The notes: generated by a model from the letters alone, not told the origin. 64,000 bases of DNA from Cyanobacterium aponinum PCC 10605 (GCF_000317675.1 NC_019776.1:2604001-2668000); one strand, 5' to 3'; counted from the stretch's first letter, positions 1 through 9,939 are shown. Translations and numbers: made by a program.

Positions 1-77
1 ATTTTTAACAAAAGTTAATAATATTTTAAACTAAAATTATCATACTGACATATACAGTTTTTGAGCAATCCTATTCA

Positions 78-317
78 ACCTCACCTCAATTCTGGATAAA
101 TTTTTATGGAGATTGATTGAGAAAAGGGCAATGGGCAACCCCCCCTTTGTCCCACCTCGAGATGGGAGAGGGCAAAGGTAAATAGTTAATAATTAAGAAT
201 TAAAAACCCTTAACTCCTGACTCCGAAATCCCTAACACCGTAAGGGTTGAATATATTCAACCCCTACCACCTGAAACCTACTCTTATCCGATATTATTAA
301 ACCGAACTGAGGTTAAC
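78..317 (+). repeat. RF-1 dispersed repeat, copy A
   Basis: The left part resembles other copies (AACCTCACCTCAATTCTGG, then GGATAAAT and a GGGCAATGGGC tract) and the right end reads CTTATCCGATATTATTAAA followed by CCGAACTGAGGTTAA, the shared terminus of this family. The interior holds a G/C-rich block, a short CCTGAAA heptamer tract and a palindrome. Boundaries are by eye. Confidence 0.55.
244..263. repeat. Perfect 20-bp palindrome
   Basis: GGGTTGAATATATTCAACCC reads identically on both strands and lies inside RF-1 copy A. It may form a hairpin or cruciform; no role is evident. Confidence 0.6.
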
Positions 318-579
318 CTAGGTTCTGCATAAAGAATATTGCATAAGCTCAACTTGTGGGGTTTAAAAAATATTCAAATCTCGTGATTTTAAATGACAGG
401 TATGAGGTTTAGCGGAGTTATTATTAATTGATTAGGGAATTGTGGGGAGAAACAGAAACCTCTTTTTTGTCTTAACTCTGAGCTTAAGCTAACTCAGGTA
501 GTTTCAGTAAGATAAAACTTTATATAAATGAAAATAATCTTTTTGATTGCAACTATTTTATATTTCCTATGATTCCTAA

Positions 580-599
580 CAAGGGGAATTAACCCCTTG
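580..599 (-). terminator. Hairpin downstream of the DEAD-box helicase gene
   Basis: CAAGGGG (580-586) pairs with CCCCTTG (593-599) around an AATTAA loop, 22 bp past the helicase stop codon. There is no clear U-run on either side. The same AAGGGG..CCCCTT motif occurs in intergenic repeats at 34910 and 45508, so this may be a repeat used as a terminator. Confidence 0.45.
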
Positions 600-621
600 C
601 CTAATTCCTAAGACTTAAATC

Positions 622-2097
622 TTATCGGTTATTTAGCTTTACTGAGCGGTTATAACTACGTTTAGGTTTACCTTTGTATTTATTTTGACGATCGAAGCTA
701 TCAGCACCACGACTACCATATTTAGTACGTCCTCCTTTACCTTTTTTGATATAAGGTTTAGGGGTTGCAGGAGGGGGAACATCCCAATCTTGCTGTAGCC
801 AACTAGGACAGTCTCGATCATATAATATTTGTAACGTAGCGGCTGCGATCGCAGTTGGGTCATAATCTTCATGTAGTTCTTTAACTAAAGGTAAGAAAGA
901 AGCTAACCTTTCACCCGCTAAAGACTCTTTAATTTGTTCCGTAAGTTTCTCCATTCTTTTCGCTTCTACCGTAGAGCGATTGGGGACATTTTCCACCCGA
1001 ATGGTTTGATTTAAACGACGCTCGATTTGACGTAAAAAACGGCGATCACTTGGTTCAACTAAAGCAATAGCTTTACCCTCTTTTCCTGCCCTTCCTGTAC
1101 GCCCGATACGGTGAATATAAGTCTCGGTATTATCTGGTAAATCGAAGTTGAAAACGTGGGTTAAATCAGATACATCCAGACCTCTGGCGGCAATATCTGT
1201 AGCCACTACCAACTTAATTTTTCCATCACGCCAGCGTTGAATTAAACGCTCCCGTTGAGATTGGCTTAAATCGCCATGGTATTCATCTACACTTTGACCC
1301 GCTTCTTGTAATTTAGTCGTTAGCTCAGACGCAGTGCGCTTAGTTCTCACGAAAATAATGCCACTTTGAGGATCTTCAATTTCAAGGATTGGTTGAATAG
1401 TTTTAATTTTAGACCAACCACGAGGCACCATGTACACACACTGGTCAATGCGAGAAGGTGTATCTTGAGGTTTTTCTCCTGTAGCATTGATAGGATCATT
1501 CATGAACTCTTTTACCAGATATTGAATCTCTTTGGGCATAGTTGCCGAGAAACAAATGGTTTGACGAGATTTAGGAGTTTGAGAAAGAATCTCTTTTACA
1601 TCGTCAATAAAGCCCATGCTTAACATTTCGTCCGCTTCATCTAAAACTGCATAGCGAAGAGAATCTAACGTAAGATTTTTACGGTTGAGTAGATCGATAA
1701 TCCGCCCCGGAGTACCAACAACAATGTGAGAACCTTTTTCGAGAAAGCGAATTTGACGCTCTATGGATTGACCACCATAAACAGTTAGAACATAAGTCCT
1801 GTCACCTCTGGCGATAAAATCCTTTAAAGATTCAGCTACTTGTTGAGCTAATTCTCTGGTGGGAGTCAAAATTAAGGCTTGAACATCTTTGGAACTGCGA
1901 TCAATGCTATCTAAGATAGGTAGAGAATAAGCGGCTGTTTTACCTGTACCAGTTTGCGATTGCCCTACTACGTCACGCCCTGATAATAATTCGGGAATTG
2001 CTAATGATTGAATTTTGGTGGGAGTCACAAAACCGATTTTTTCTAGTTGATTAACTAAGGATTCGGATAGTCCTAAACTGGAAAATGAAATTGTCAT
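622..2097 (-). CDS. crhR: DEAD-box ATP-dependent RNA helicase (CrhR/CsdA-like)
   Basis: This 491-residue protein should unwind RNA duplexes using ATP; in cyanobacteria the CrhR family acts in cold and redox-responsive RNA metabolism and associates with ribosomes. All core motifs are readable: a Q-motif (TPTKIQSLAIP), motif I (SQTGTGKTAA, about residues 46-55), PTRELAQQ, GTPGR, DEAD, SAT, and motif VI HRIGRTGRAG. The C-terminal tail after about residue 440 is basic and Gly/Lys/Arg-rich, as expected for an RNA-binding extension. The ATG has no obvious Shine-Dalgarno. The gene stands alone, with a 399-bp upstream gap that could hold a long leader. Assignment to CrhR rather than a generic DeaD protein rests on the cyanobacterial context. 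Confidence 0.9.
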   Translation of the reverse strand: MTISFSSLGLSESLVNQLEKIGFVTPTKIQSLAIPELLSGRDVVGQSQTGTGKTAAYSLPILDSIDRSSKDVQALILTPTRELAQQVAESLKDFIARGDRTYVLTVYGGQSIERQIRFLEKGSHIVVGTPGRIIDLLNRKNLTLDSLRYAVLDEADEMLSMGFIDDVKEILSQTPKSRQTICFSATMPKEIQYLVKEFMNDPINATGEKPQDTPSRIDQCVYMVPRGWSKIKTIQPILEIEDPQSGIIFVRTKRTASELTTKLQEAGQSVDEYHGDLSQSQRERLIQRWRDGKIKLVVATDIAARGLDVSDLTHVFNFDLPDNTETYIHRIGRTGRAGKEGKAIALVEPSDRRFLRQIERRLNQTIRVENVPNRSTVEAKRMEKLTEQIKESLAGERLASFLPLVKELHEDYDPTAIAAATLQILYDRDCPSWLQQDWDVPPPATPKPYIKKGKGGRTKYGSRGADSFDRQNKYKGKPKRSYNRSVKLNNR

Positions 2098-2496
2098 CTG
2101 TAATGTTATTTGTGAATGTTTACTGTGTTACTCTCCACAGATCAAAGGAAACAATCCCGTGAAGCAAAACTGGTAACAGTAAGGGGGAATTTAATTAAGA
2201 ATGAGGAATTGGTGAGCAGAAGCTAAAAATCATCGGTTAAAGTTTGCTACACTTTAGAATTTTTAGTTCTTTATTCCTATCTAATAACTGCTTTTACTAC
2301 CGTTATCTTTATAGCTAATGATTATGATGCCATTAGCCCTTACATTCCGCTTTTACTTAAGCACGAAACGATTTCCGAGAGACAATTGAGTAAGAAGATT
2401 AAGTTTTTTTACTTTTTTATTTTTCGTGACAACTATCCTTACTATGATTATCAGAATGTAGCCACTGAATAAGACCTACTTAATCTAGGATAATTA
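2098..2496. other. Intergenic gap upstream of the helicase gene
   Basis: About 400 bp without a recognisable gene between rimO and the helicase, both on the minus strand. Upstream regions of cold-shock helicases often contain long regulated leaders, so a leader RNA is possible. No defined promoter, hairpin or repeat was recognised. Confidence 0.4.
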
Positions 2497-3816
2497 CTAA
2501 TTTATCTCTGTTTCTCCATAGAGATCATAGACATCGGCTGAGGTGATGCGAACAGGGGTAATCTCACCTAAGTTTGCTGAACCCTTAATATAGACTAATC
2601 CATCTACTTCGGGGGCAAAACGGGGGGATCTCCCAATCAATTCACCAGTCATGGGATTTTCTTGCTCAACCAATACTGGAACAACTTTACCTATTTCTGC
2701 CTCATTTTTCATAGCGGCAATGGGCTGTTGTATTTCCATTAACTGATTGCGTCTTTCCTCCTTTACTTCCTCGGGCAACTGGTTACTTAATTCATAAGCC
2801 TTAGTGCCTTCTTCGGGAGAAAAAGTGAATACACCCACATGATCAAATTGATGTCTTTTAACAAATTGTAACAAATGTTGGAAATGTTGTTCAGTCTCTC
2901 CGGGAAATCCCACAATAAATGTTGTTCGCATAACCGATTCGGGAAGGGCTAGTTTGATGCGTTCTATAATTTCATCATTTACTTTCCCTTGCCAAGGACG
3001 ATTCATGCTTTTAAGAATTTCGGGGTGAGAATGTTGTAAAGGTAAATCTAAATAGGGCAATATATTATCTGTAGATGCGATCGCATCTATAACTTTATCG
3101 GTTAATCCTGTCGGATAAGCATAATGAATTCTAATCCAAGGAATATCAACTTTTCCTAACGCCCTTAATAATTCAGCTAACTTAGGTTCACCGTATAGAT
3201 CAACACCATAATTAGTAGTAATTTGGGAGATTAAGATTAATTCCTTCACTCCTTGATCTGCTAACTGTTGGGCTTCTGCTACAATAGACTCGATCGTACG
3301 GGATCTTTGATTCCCACGCAAATGGGGAATTATACAAAAAGAGCAACGATAATCACAACCCTCGGCGACTCTTAAATAAGCCACCCCTTCAGTGGTAGTG
3401 CGATAACGAGGTATATTTTCATCCGCAATGAAAGTAGGTTCAGCAGAAACCGCCTTAACTCTTTCACCTTTTTCTACCCGTTCAATAATATCGACAATAT
3501 TTTGATAGTCACCAGTTCCAACTAACGCAACAGCTTCTGGTAGTTCTGCTAACAATTCCTCCTGAAAGTGCTGTGCCATACAACCAGCAATAATTATTTT
3601 TTTCTGGTTTTCCGCTAATTCTACTAAAGTTCTTACAGATTCTCGACGAGCGGACTCAATAAAACTACAAGTATTTACAATAACATAATCGGCTAATTCT
3701 TCGGTATTATCGATGCCGTAGCCTGATTTTGCCAATAAACCGAGCATATGCTCAGAATCAATGCGATTTTTTTCACAGCCTAAATGAGAAACGGCGATGG
3801 TTGGCTTATTGCCCAT
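2497..3816 (-). CDS. rimO: Ribosomal protein S12 methylthiotransferase RimO
   Basis: This radical SAM enzyme adds a methylthio group to a conserved aspartate of ribosomal protein S12. The 439 residues give the family order: N-terminal UPF0004 domain with conserved cysteines ([11 protein letters not shown] near residue 14, then CSF and AGCMA), a radical SAM core with the cluster motif CDYRCSFC at about residue 155 followed by [12 protein letters not shown], and a C-terminal TRAM-like region. The RGNQRSR context and the short N-terminus favour RimO over the tRNA enzyme MiaB. The gene is monocistronic, starts at ATG, and is preceded by repeat-filled intergenic DNA. Confidence 0.93.
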   Translation of the reverse strand: MGNKPTIAVSHLGCEKNRIDSEHMLGLLAKSGYGIDNTEELADYVIVNTCSFIESARRESVRTLVELAENQKKIIIAGCMAQHFQEELLAELPEAVALVGTGDYQNIVDIIERVEKGERVKAVSAEPTFIADENIPRYRTTTEGVAYLRVAEGCDYRCSFCIIPHLRGNQRSRTIESIVAEAQQLADQGVKELILISQITTNYGVDLYGEPKLAELLRALGKVDIPWIRIHYAYPTGLTDKVIDAIASTDNILPYLDLPLQHSHPEILKSMNRPWQGKVNDEIIERIKLALPESVMRTTFIVGFPGETEQHFQHLLQFVKRHQFDHVGVFTFSPEEGTKAYELSNQLPEEVKEERRNQLMEIQQPIAAMKNEAEIGKVVPVLVEQENPMTGELIGRSPRFAPEVDGLVYIKGSANLGEITPVRITSADVYDLYGETEIN

Positions 3817-3917
3817 ATTTACGATTTAGCTCTATTTTGATTTTGCTAACAACATTTTTCACAACTTAACCATGATAACAGATTTATTAGCAATAATGAT
3901 GTCTGTGAATAATATTT

Positions 3918-4173
3918 TAACCTCAGTTCGGCTTAAGAACGTCAAATAAGGGTAGTGTTTAGGGGGAAATGAGAGTTCGCTCGAGCGCTCGTTCCGTAAA
4001 GCGGTACAGAGTTAGTTAGGGGCGAATGGACATTCGCTCGTACAGGAGTTATAAGTTATTAATTATCAACTATTTTCTTTTGCCTTCCCCCCTCGAGAGG
4101 GGGGATAAAGGGGGGTTTGCCCATTGCCCTTTTCGCCATCACTCATCGATAATTGATCCTGAACTCGGGTTAT
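3918..4173 (-). repeat. RF-1 dispersed repeat, copy B
   Basis: It begins TTAACCTCAGTTCGGCTTAAG and ends CTGAACTCGGGTTAT, giving inverted termini. The interior contains the GTTAGTTAGGGGCGAATG block (3971-4050), a CCCCCCTCGAGAGGGGGG hairpin (4087-4104) and the tract CCATTGCCCTTTTCGCCATC shared with copies D (reversed) and I. Confidence 0.6.
3971..4050 (+). repeat. Sub-repeat with GGCGAATGG..CATTCGC palindrome, copy 1
   Basis: An 80-bp block reading GAGAGTTCGCTCGAGCGC, then a CGTTCCGTAAAGCGG segment, GTTAGTTAGGGGCGAATGG, and CATTCGCTCGTACAGGAGTT. Near copies lie at 5111-5186 and, inverted, at 14138-14207. All three sit inside RF-1 elements. Confidence 0.65.
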
Positions 4174-4240
4174 ATTATTAATCCTTGCCCTTTGCCTTTT
4201 GCTTCTTTCTTACCTTCACAAAAACACTTTTGAGCAATTT

Positions 4241-4876
4241 CTATTTACGTAAATGAGAAGGTAACTCGATGTGGGGTAGTAAAGGACGTAAATCATCATA
4301 GGAAATAATGCCGAAATTCATTATCGTTGGTAGCGGCAAACTACAATCAATTAAGGTGGTTCTAATGCCATATTTAGGTTTACCCCCATCGACAATTAAA
4401 CTAACATCTTTACCGAATAAATCTTGTGCAGTTTTTGCATTAGTTGCTCTATAGTCACCCCCCAAACTTGCTGTGCCAGAGACAATGGGAAAAGGACATC
4501 TATTCACTAGATTGTAAATAAAATCATCAGGACAAGAAACGAAAATAGTATTATGTCCAGCAGTTACTGTTTCAGGTAAATTATTGCGGTGAGGAATAAT
4601 CACACTAATCGGGTAAGGAAATTGATTAACTAATATTTGAGCATCTTTACTTAAATTGCTATATTCAGAAATTCTCTCTTGATTGGAAAGCAAAACTAGA
4701 GGTTTTCTGGGATTCCATCGTTTTAACTCATGAATCTTATTTGCTGAATTTTCATTTAAACCATTGGCTAAAAAGATATAGACAATATCTGTGTGTAAAA
4801 TGACAATTTCTCCTTTATTTAAAACATCGATGATTTGAGGAATTATATTGACAGATTTAGGACAAATTTGACTCAT
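4241..4876 (-). CDS. Divergent YrdC/Sua5-domain protein
   Basis: The 211 residues span a single YrdC-like fold, the domain that makes threonylcarbamoyl-AMP for the universal tRNA t6A modification. The fold is recognisable (start-region HTDIVYIF in place of the usual PTDTVYGLG, then KRWNPRKPL for the K-R-P nucleotide-binding stretch, and SGTAS where SAN is usual), but several signature positions are changed. It may therefore be a paralogue with altered or lost activity rather than the main t6A enzyme. A second, better-conserved YrdC-fold gene lies at 10089-10742. It stands alone between repeat-rich gaps. Confidence 0.75.
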   Translation of the reverse strand: MSQICPKSVNIIPQIIDVLNKGEIVILHTDIVYIFLANGLNENSANKIHELKRWNPRKPLVLLSNQERISEYSNLSKDAQILVNQFPYPISVIIPHRNNLPETVTAGHNTIFVSCPDDFIYNLVNRCPFPIVSGTASLGGDYRATNAKTAQDLFGKDVSLIVDGGKPKYGIRTTLIDCSLPLPTIMNFGIISYDDLRPLLPHIELPSHLRK

Positions 4877-5265
4877 GATTATTATTTTTCTAAATAGTTA
4901 TCTAGCTATGTTTGATTAGTTAATCTAAACAGATAGATTATTTTTTATCAGTTTTTATAATATCATTTGCGGGAATTGCATGATTCTAAAAAAACATTGT
5001 TTTTATGCAAAAGTTGCATTTAAATATTTGCAGTGAAGATATTAAGGTACTTACAAAAAAAGGTAATTAATTAACTTCAGTTGGGTTTAAGAATATTGGA
5101 TAAGGGTTCGGAGAGTTCGCTGCGCTCGTTCCGCAAAGCAGTACGGAGTTAGTTAGGGGCGAATGCCCATTTGCCCGTACAGGAGTTAGAGATTATATTA
5201 ATTATTTACTATTCATCATTTCGGGATAAAGGGAGGTTTCCCCCTTGCCCATTAATAAATTGATT
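4877..5265. other. Intergenic region with partial RF-1 repeat
   Basis: 389 bp without a gene. The half nearest the YrdC gene is plain AT-rich DNA (probably promoter), the rest is a partial RF-1 repeat from 5072. Confidence 0.5.
5072..5246 (-). repeat. RF-1 dispersed repeat, copy C (one end degenerate)
   Basis: It opens with TTAACTTCAGTTGGGTTTAA and GAATATTGGATAAGGG, the family terminus, and contains the second copy of the GGCGAATG block (5111-5186). The opposite terminus is not recognisable; the end is set after a CCCCCTTGCCC tract similar to that in copy B. Confidence 0.5.
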
Positions 5266-6384
5266 CTATTGTGTTTTCAAAGTAGATAACTTCGCATTAC
5301 GATAATAATGAGCTAAAATTTGACGATAGTTAACACCATTTTGGGCTAAATATTGAGCTCCCCACTGACTTAACCCTAAGCCGTGACCAAATCCTCTACC
5401 TGATACTTGTAAGCTATTTCCTCCTAAAGAGACACGAAATAATGTGCTTCTTAAATCAAGAGCTTTGCGTAAATCACTACCTGCGACGTTTTTAGTGGTG
5501 CGATCTCCTACAATTTTCATGGTTACGATTCTGCCTTGGGGAGTGGTTTTTTGGGGGATTAGGGCTTGGATGTTGCCGACACCACCAACAATTCTATTCA
5601 TGGTAGAAGGAGAAACGCTTTTATTCCAACTAAATACAGGGGAGTTTTGATCGTAATCGACTACTCCTCTAAGATAGGGTAAGGGAGATACCCAAATATC
5701 TTCGACATTTTCCGTATGACCACCAGAAGAAGAATGAAATACCGCTAAAATAATTTGGTTGTTGTAAGTCATTACCTCCCCCATAGTTTCCCTCACTGCT
5801 TGATGGGTAGTGGTATATTCACTGCTTAAACCTTTATAAACCTGAGTAGCGGTAGTTGTATCTAAATCAAAAATTTGATTACGTCCACTATTTCGTTTAT
5901 ATAGGGCGTAAGTTCTGGCGGCTACGGCTTGAGCCTTCAGTGCGTCTTTAGGCCAACTAGGAATTGCCTCTGCACCGACAACACTATATAGATAATCTTC
6001 TAAATCCACATAGTTAATTGCTGTAATTCCTTTACCTTGAGGTACTAATAGCACTCTTCCACGATACCAGCGATCGCCAATCCAGACAACCCCATCGCCA
6101 CTAGGCTCTAACCATAAACGATTGGATTTCCATTGACTAAGATTAACATTACCTCCTTGTACTTTGGATACAAAAGAATTCATCCCTGCAACTTGTCCTA
6201 CAACCCGCCCTGCATTATCTTTCACAACTGCTGGGGTTGAACTACCTACCTGTAAAGAATTAGCACCTTTTTTGATTGCAACTCTTAATTCTAAAGCGGC
6301 TTGGGCAGATGGACTAAAGATTAACCAGAGTAAAGATAATAAGCTAAACTTACCCAACCATTGTAATATTAATTTTTTACTCAT
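5266..6384 (-). CDS. SpoIID/LytB-domain protein (exported)
   Basis: The 372-residue protein begins with a signal peptide (hydrophobic residues about 8-28, ending SPSAQA|A), so it should act in the periplasm. The SpoIID domain shows DLEDYLYSVVGAE around residue 125, AVAARTYALY, SSGGHTENVEDIW and the C-terminal GRGFGHGLGLSQWGAQ. In sporulating bacteria SpoIID is a lytic transglycosylase cleaving denuded glycan strands; cyanobacterial members probably act in peptidoglycan remodelling, which is inferred. The ATG lies next to a short gap shared with the divergent bvdR gene. Confidence 0.88.
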   Translation of the reverse strand: MSKKLILQWLGKFSLLSLLWLIFSPSAQAALELRVAIKKGANSLQVGSSTPAVVKDNAGRVVGQVAGMNSFVSKVQGGNVNLSQWKSNRLWLEPSGDGVVWIGDRWYRGRVLLVPQGKGITAINYVDLEDYLYSVVGAEAIPSWPKDALKAQAVAARTYALYKRNSGRNQIFDLDTTTATQVYKGLSSEYTTTHQAVRETMGEVMTYNNQIILAVFHSSSGGHTENVEDIWVSPLPYLRGVVDYDQNSPVFSWNKSVSPSTMNRIVGGVGNIQALIPQKTTPQGRIVTMKIVGDRTTKNVAGSDLRKALDLRSTLFRVSLGGNSLQVSGRGFGHGLGLSQWGAQYLAQNGVNYRQILAHYYRNAKLSTLKTQ

Positions 6385-6588
6385 AATCTCACACCGTAAT
6401 TCGTTTTTTGATGATTGTTAACTGAATCTTACTTAATTTCTGCGAGTGTTGTTTTTTTTGTTAGGAATATTTAAGCAGAAAAAATGACTTTACAAATAGT
6501 ATTTTTGTTTCCATTCTTTCAATATCAAACTCAGGTGGTGATAAAATAGCAAGACTGAAAATAAAGCGAAAATAATCAGTAAAAAAGA

Positions 6589-7554
6589 ATGATTAAAGTT
6601 GGTTTAGTTGGTACGGGATATGCGGCTCAAAGACGGGCGGAGGCTTTTCAAGCAAATCCTTTAACTGAGTTGGTGGCGGTGGTGGGTAACAGTGTGGAAA
6701 CAACAGCTAGTTTTTGTGAAACCTATGGCATTCCCTCGGTTTCTGGTTGGCAACAGTTAGTAAATGATTCTAGTTTAGATTTAATTTGCATTTCTAATAT
6801 TAATCGGGATCATGGAATGATTGTAAGAGGTGCTTTATTAGCTGATAAACACGTTATTGTTGAGTTCCCTTTAACTATTAATCCTGATGAGGCGGAGGAG
6901 TTGCTAAGTTTAGCACAAGAAAAAAATAAGTTACTTCATGTAGAACATATCGAAATTTTGGGAGGAGTGCATCAAGCGATTAGGGCTAATTTATCAGCGA
7001 TTGGCGATCCTTTTTTAGCTCGTTATACGACTATTTTGCCCAAGAGTAGTTTAATGAATAAGTGGACTTTTAACTATGAGTATTATGGTTTCCCTTTTAT
7101 AGCGGCTCTTTCTCGCATTAATCGTTTTACTGATTTATTTGGAGAAGTGGATTCGGTAAGTTGTTATGGGCGTTTTTGGGATGCTGAAAAGGTTGGTTAT
7201 TTTTCTGCTTGTTATACTCAAGCACAGTTATCTTTCAAGAATGGTTTATTAGCTTGTTTAACTTATGGCAAGGGTGAACAATTCAAAAGCAGCGATCGCA
7301 CCTTAGAAATTTATGGTACTCAAGGGACGTTAAGATTCGAGGGGGAAACAGGTAAGATTATAAGGGATGGAGAAGAAAATGCGATCGAAGTTGGTACAAG
7401 GCGAGGACTCTTTGTTAAAGATACAGAAGCAGTTATCGATTATTTAACTACAGGAAAACCTCTTTATATTGAAAATAAAGCCAGTGTTTATGCTCTAAGA
7501 GTAGCCAATGCAACCCTCAAGGCTTATCAAAGTCAATCAATATGTAAAGTTTAA
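6589..7554 (+). CDS. bvdR: Biliverdin reductase (Gfo/Idh/MocA family)
   Basis: The 321-residue NAD(P)H-dependent oxidoreductase opens with a Rossmann motif (VGLVGTGYAAQRRAEAF). From memory it resembles Synechocystis BvdR, sharing GTGYAAQRRAE, KLLHVEHIE, LGGVHQAIR, RFTDLFG and DTEAVIDYLTTGKPLY. BvdR reduces biliverdin IXalpha to bilirubin, and its loss in Synechocystis affects phycobilisome pigmentation. It is expressed from its own promoter, divergent from the SpoIID-domain gene. The main alternative is another member of the Gfo/Idh/MocA family, but the residue-level match makes BvdR likely. Confidence 0.88.
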   Translation: MIKVGLVGTGYAAQRRAEAFQANPLTELVAVVGNSVETTASFCETYGIPSVSGWQQLVNDSSLDLICISNINRDHGMIVRGALLADKHVIVEFPLTINPDEAEELLSLAQEKNKLLHVEHIEILGGVHQAIRANLSAIGDPFLARYTTILPKSSLMNKWTFNYEYYGFPFIAALSRINRFTDLFGEVDSVSCYGRFWDAEKVGYFSACYTQAQLSFKNGLLACLTYGKGEQFKSSDRTLEIYGTQGTLRFEGETGKIIRDGEENAIEVGTRRGLFVKDTEAVIDYLTTGKPLYIENKASVYALRVANATLKAYQSQSICKV

Positions 7555-7706
7555 GGGAATAGATGGTGAACTACTCAAACTCGTTATTTAATGGGAGTCT
7601 TACGTCAACGAGATAATTTTGATAAAAAAAAATCTATGAATAAGGAAGTGTGATTTATCATTAAAACTTAATATTAACTAATAAAATAATTAAATAAAAA
7701 GCAAAA

Positions 7707-9548
7707 ATGTTTGAAATTGATATAGAAGCCCTCCAAGCAGAATTCGATCGCATCGTTGCCTCTTTTGGTACTCCTTCCGATAGTTTTGTGGAAGATACAG
7801 AAAGATGGATAGAAGATAATTCCATTATCCTACAAGAACTTAATGGCGGTGGTGGTGGATTAGAAAAAGTTTTTCTGACTGTAACTACTTTCGAGGATCA
7901 AAATGACGGCGGAGACAGAAATGGTTTATCCCTTCGAGATGCTATTTTAAGGGCAAAAGCAGACCCTAGCAAAGAATATGTTATCAACCTTCCTGCAGGG
8001 GTTTACGAGTTGTCTATTCAGGGTAACGAAGACTCCTTATTTCCCAGTGACAATCCTAATTTACCCGGTGAAGTAGATGACATCGTAGCTCGTACAGGAG
8101 ATTTAGATGTTGAAACCAGAGTTACCATTGTGGGAGTCGGCTCAGGCTCAACTACCATTAATGGTACGGCTCTAGGCGATCGCATTTTTGATGTTCGAGA
8201 AGGAGGATTACTTTCCCTTAGTGGAGTTACTATCGAGGATGGAATTGCCGAAAACGCCCTTGATGAAAATGGTAGTAGCGGCGGAGGTATTCGCATTAAC
8301 ACAGGGGCTTCCGCTATTATCAATAATAGTATTATCAAAAATAATTCCACTGCCATTAACACCGACACAGATAATAATAATGGAGGGGGTATAGCCAACT
8401 TCGGAGATACAGAAATAATTAACAGCATTATTTCAGGCAACCTCTCAGGAGATGACGCAGGGGGTATCTATAACGAAGGAACATTAAATATTCGTAATAG
8501 CACCATAGCGGGTAACTTCGCCAATGCCGCCGCCGTAGAAGTGATTGAAGCAGGAGGGGGAGGGCTTTACACCTTCGGAGGAACAGTACAAATACTAAAT
8601 AGCACTATCTCTGGTAATATTACAGGAGACGCAGGGGGAGGTATTCTCAGCCAAGATGCCACCGTTTCTATTATCAATTCAACTATTACGAATAATAGCT
8701 CTCAAATTGGCTCAGGTATTACCGTTTTAGGAGCAAATAACCCTCTTTTACTGCAAAACAGTATTGTTGCAGGAAACTTAGATAGTAGTGATATTGAGGG
8801 ATTTTTTACCGAAAATAGCTCTTATAACCTTATTGGCGATGGTAACGGTATTATTTTAGATGGATTTAACAATAATATTGTCGGAGACATCGTTAATCCA
8901 TTAGATCCTCTGTTGGGAGATTTACAAGATAATGGTGGTTATACTCCTACCCATTTGCCCCTCAGAGGTAGCCCTGTCATAAATGCAGGAAATAACGAAA
9001 TTGCTTCGTCTCAAGTGGGCAATTCAGACCAAAGAGGTTATGCCCGTATAATTGGAGGTACAGTGGATATAGGTAGTACAGAAAGCGGTGCAACCCCTCG
9101 CTCTGCCTTAAATAATCCCATATATCGCTTCCAGAATACAGAAATACCCGGTACATATCTTTATGTGGGGGAAGAAGAAAGACAAAGCATTTTAAATAAT
9201 TATCCCAAATTTGAAGAAGAAGGATTTGCTTTTAGTGTTGCTACCCAACCGGGAGATGGATTAATTCCCATTTACCGTTTCCAAAACACCCAAATACAAG
9301 GAACATATCTTTATGTAGGGCAGGAGGAAAGACAAAGTATTTTACAAAGTTTCCCTCAATTCCGAGAAGAGGGATTAGCTTTTTATGCTTTTGGGGCTAA
9401 TGCTAATCAAGCCGACAGCTTATATCGTTTCCAAAACGATAATTTACCCGGTACATATTTATTTGTAGGGCAGAATGAAAGACAAAGCATTCTTCAAAAC
9501 TATTCCAATTTTTCCGAAGAGGGCATTGCTTTTGAGGCGGCTTTTTAA
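7707..9548 (+). CDS. Parallel beta-helix protein with three C-terminal YRFQN repeats
   Basis: The 613-residue protein starts with a short acidic region (1-52) and no signal peptide, then a CSLREA-like entry motif (GLSLRDAIL, about residues 73-81), then a Gly/Asn/Ser-rich right-handed beta-helix of the choice-of-anchor-Q type up to about 465. The C-terminus carries three ~42-50 residue repeats (about 470-520, 521-571, 572-613) sharing YRFQN..PGTYLYVG..ERQSIL and EEG-AF. Such repeats resemble lectin/propeller-like modules of cyanobacterial exoproteins (DUF5648-like). Probably a secreted or surface protein, perhaps exported by a type I system; the function is not known. Confidence 0.75.
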   Translation: MFEIDIEALQAEFDRIVASFGTPSDSFVEDTERWIEDNSIILQELNGGGGGLEKVFLTVTTFEDQNDGGDRNGLSLRDAILRAKADPSKEYVINLPAGVYELSIQGNEDSLFPSDNPNLPGEVDDIVARTGDLDVETRVTIVGVGSGSTTINGTALGDRIFDVREGGLLSLSGVTIEDGIAENALDENGSSGGGIRINTGASAIINNSIIKNNSTAINTDTDNNNGGGIANFGDTEIINSIISGNLSGDDAGGIYNEGTLNIRNSTIAGNFANAAAVEVIEAGGGGLYTFGGTVQILNSTISGNITGDAGGGILSQDATVSIINSTITNNSSQIGSGITVLGANNPLLLQNSIVAGNLDSSDIEGFFTENSSYNLIGDGNGIILDGFNNNIVGDIVNPLDPLLGDLQDNGGYTPTHLPLRGSPVINAGNNEIASSQVGNSDQRGYARIIGGTVDIGSTESGATPRSALNNPIYRFQNTEIPGTYLYVGEEERQSILNNYPKFEEEGFAFSVATQPGDGLIPIYRFQNTQIQGTYLYVGQEERQSILQSFPQFREEGLAFYAFGANANQADSLYRFQNDNLPGTYLFVGQNERQSILQNYSNFSEEGIAFEAAF

Positions 9549-9551
9549 TTC

Positions 9552-9776
9552 TTAGTTAATAATAAAAATACCTCTGCTAGTAAACTCAAGATTATCAAGT
9601 CTCTTGCTAAAACCTTCTTGATTACCCTTAATTGAGGCTATTTCTACTCTCATATCATTTAACTTGTTATCTACCCATGTTAAAATCTTCAATAAGTTGT
9701 TAACCGTGTTTTCCCCCCAGAGGATAGAAGTATTAGCCTTGCTCCTATCCTGCCCCAATTTTACCCTAATCCTCAA
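9552..9776 (-). CDS. Small coiled-coil hypothetical protein, possibly truncated
   Basis: A 74-residue reading frame lies tail-to-tail with the beta-helix gene, 3 bp apart. Residues about 25-65 (LLKILTWVDNKLNDMRVEIA to RLDNLEFTSRG) form an amphipathic coiled-coil. The pattern resembles short cyanobacterial proteins in which LDNLEFT is followed by a membrane helix; here it stops after GIFIIN, so this could be a remnant. It may also be non-coding. Confidence 0.35.
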   Translation of the reverse strand: MRIRVKLGQDRSKANTSILWGENTVNNLLKILTWVDNKLNDMRVEIASIKGNQEGFSKRLDNLEFTSRGIFIIN

Positions 9777-9939
9777 AAATATCTGATAGCTTTTATCTCC
9801 TCACCTCTCAACTTATCCTCAATCTCATATATATCAGCCCAAAATCCCTTCAAGTAGCGTGCGATCGAAGCTGTAACAAATATTACCCCTATTTAACTCC
9901 TAGTTTAATGCCCCTAAAGGGGTAACTACAAACTTTTGT

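Larger units (their letters stand above)
1..621. other. Intergenic region at window start, repeat-rich
   Basis: No coding region was recognised here. The stretch holds one copy of the TTAACCT(C/G)AG-ended repeat (about 78-317), a perfect 20-bp palindrome at 244-263, and a hairpin at 580-599 downstream of the helicase gene. The remainder (about 320-575) is AT-rich with nothing identifiable. Confidence 0.6.
3817..4240. other. Repeat-filled intergenic region upstream of rimO
   Basis: Of 424 bp, most is occupied by RF-1 copy B. Only about 100 bp next to rimO is left for a promoter. No coding region was recognised. Confidence 0.55.

Noticed and set aside
8018-8440. Minus-strand reading frame inside the beta-helix gene
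   Set aside because: It mirrors the repetitive Gly/Asn/Ser codons of the sense gene and has no recognisable domain.
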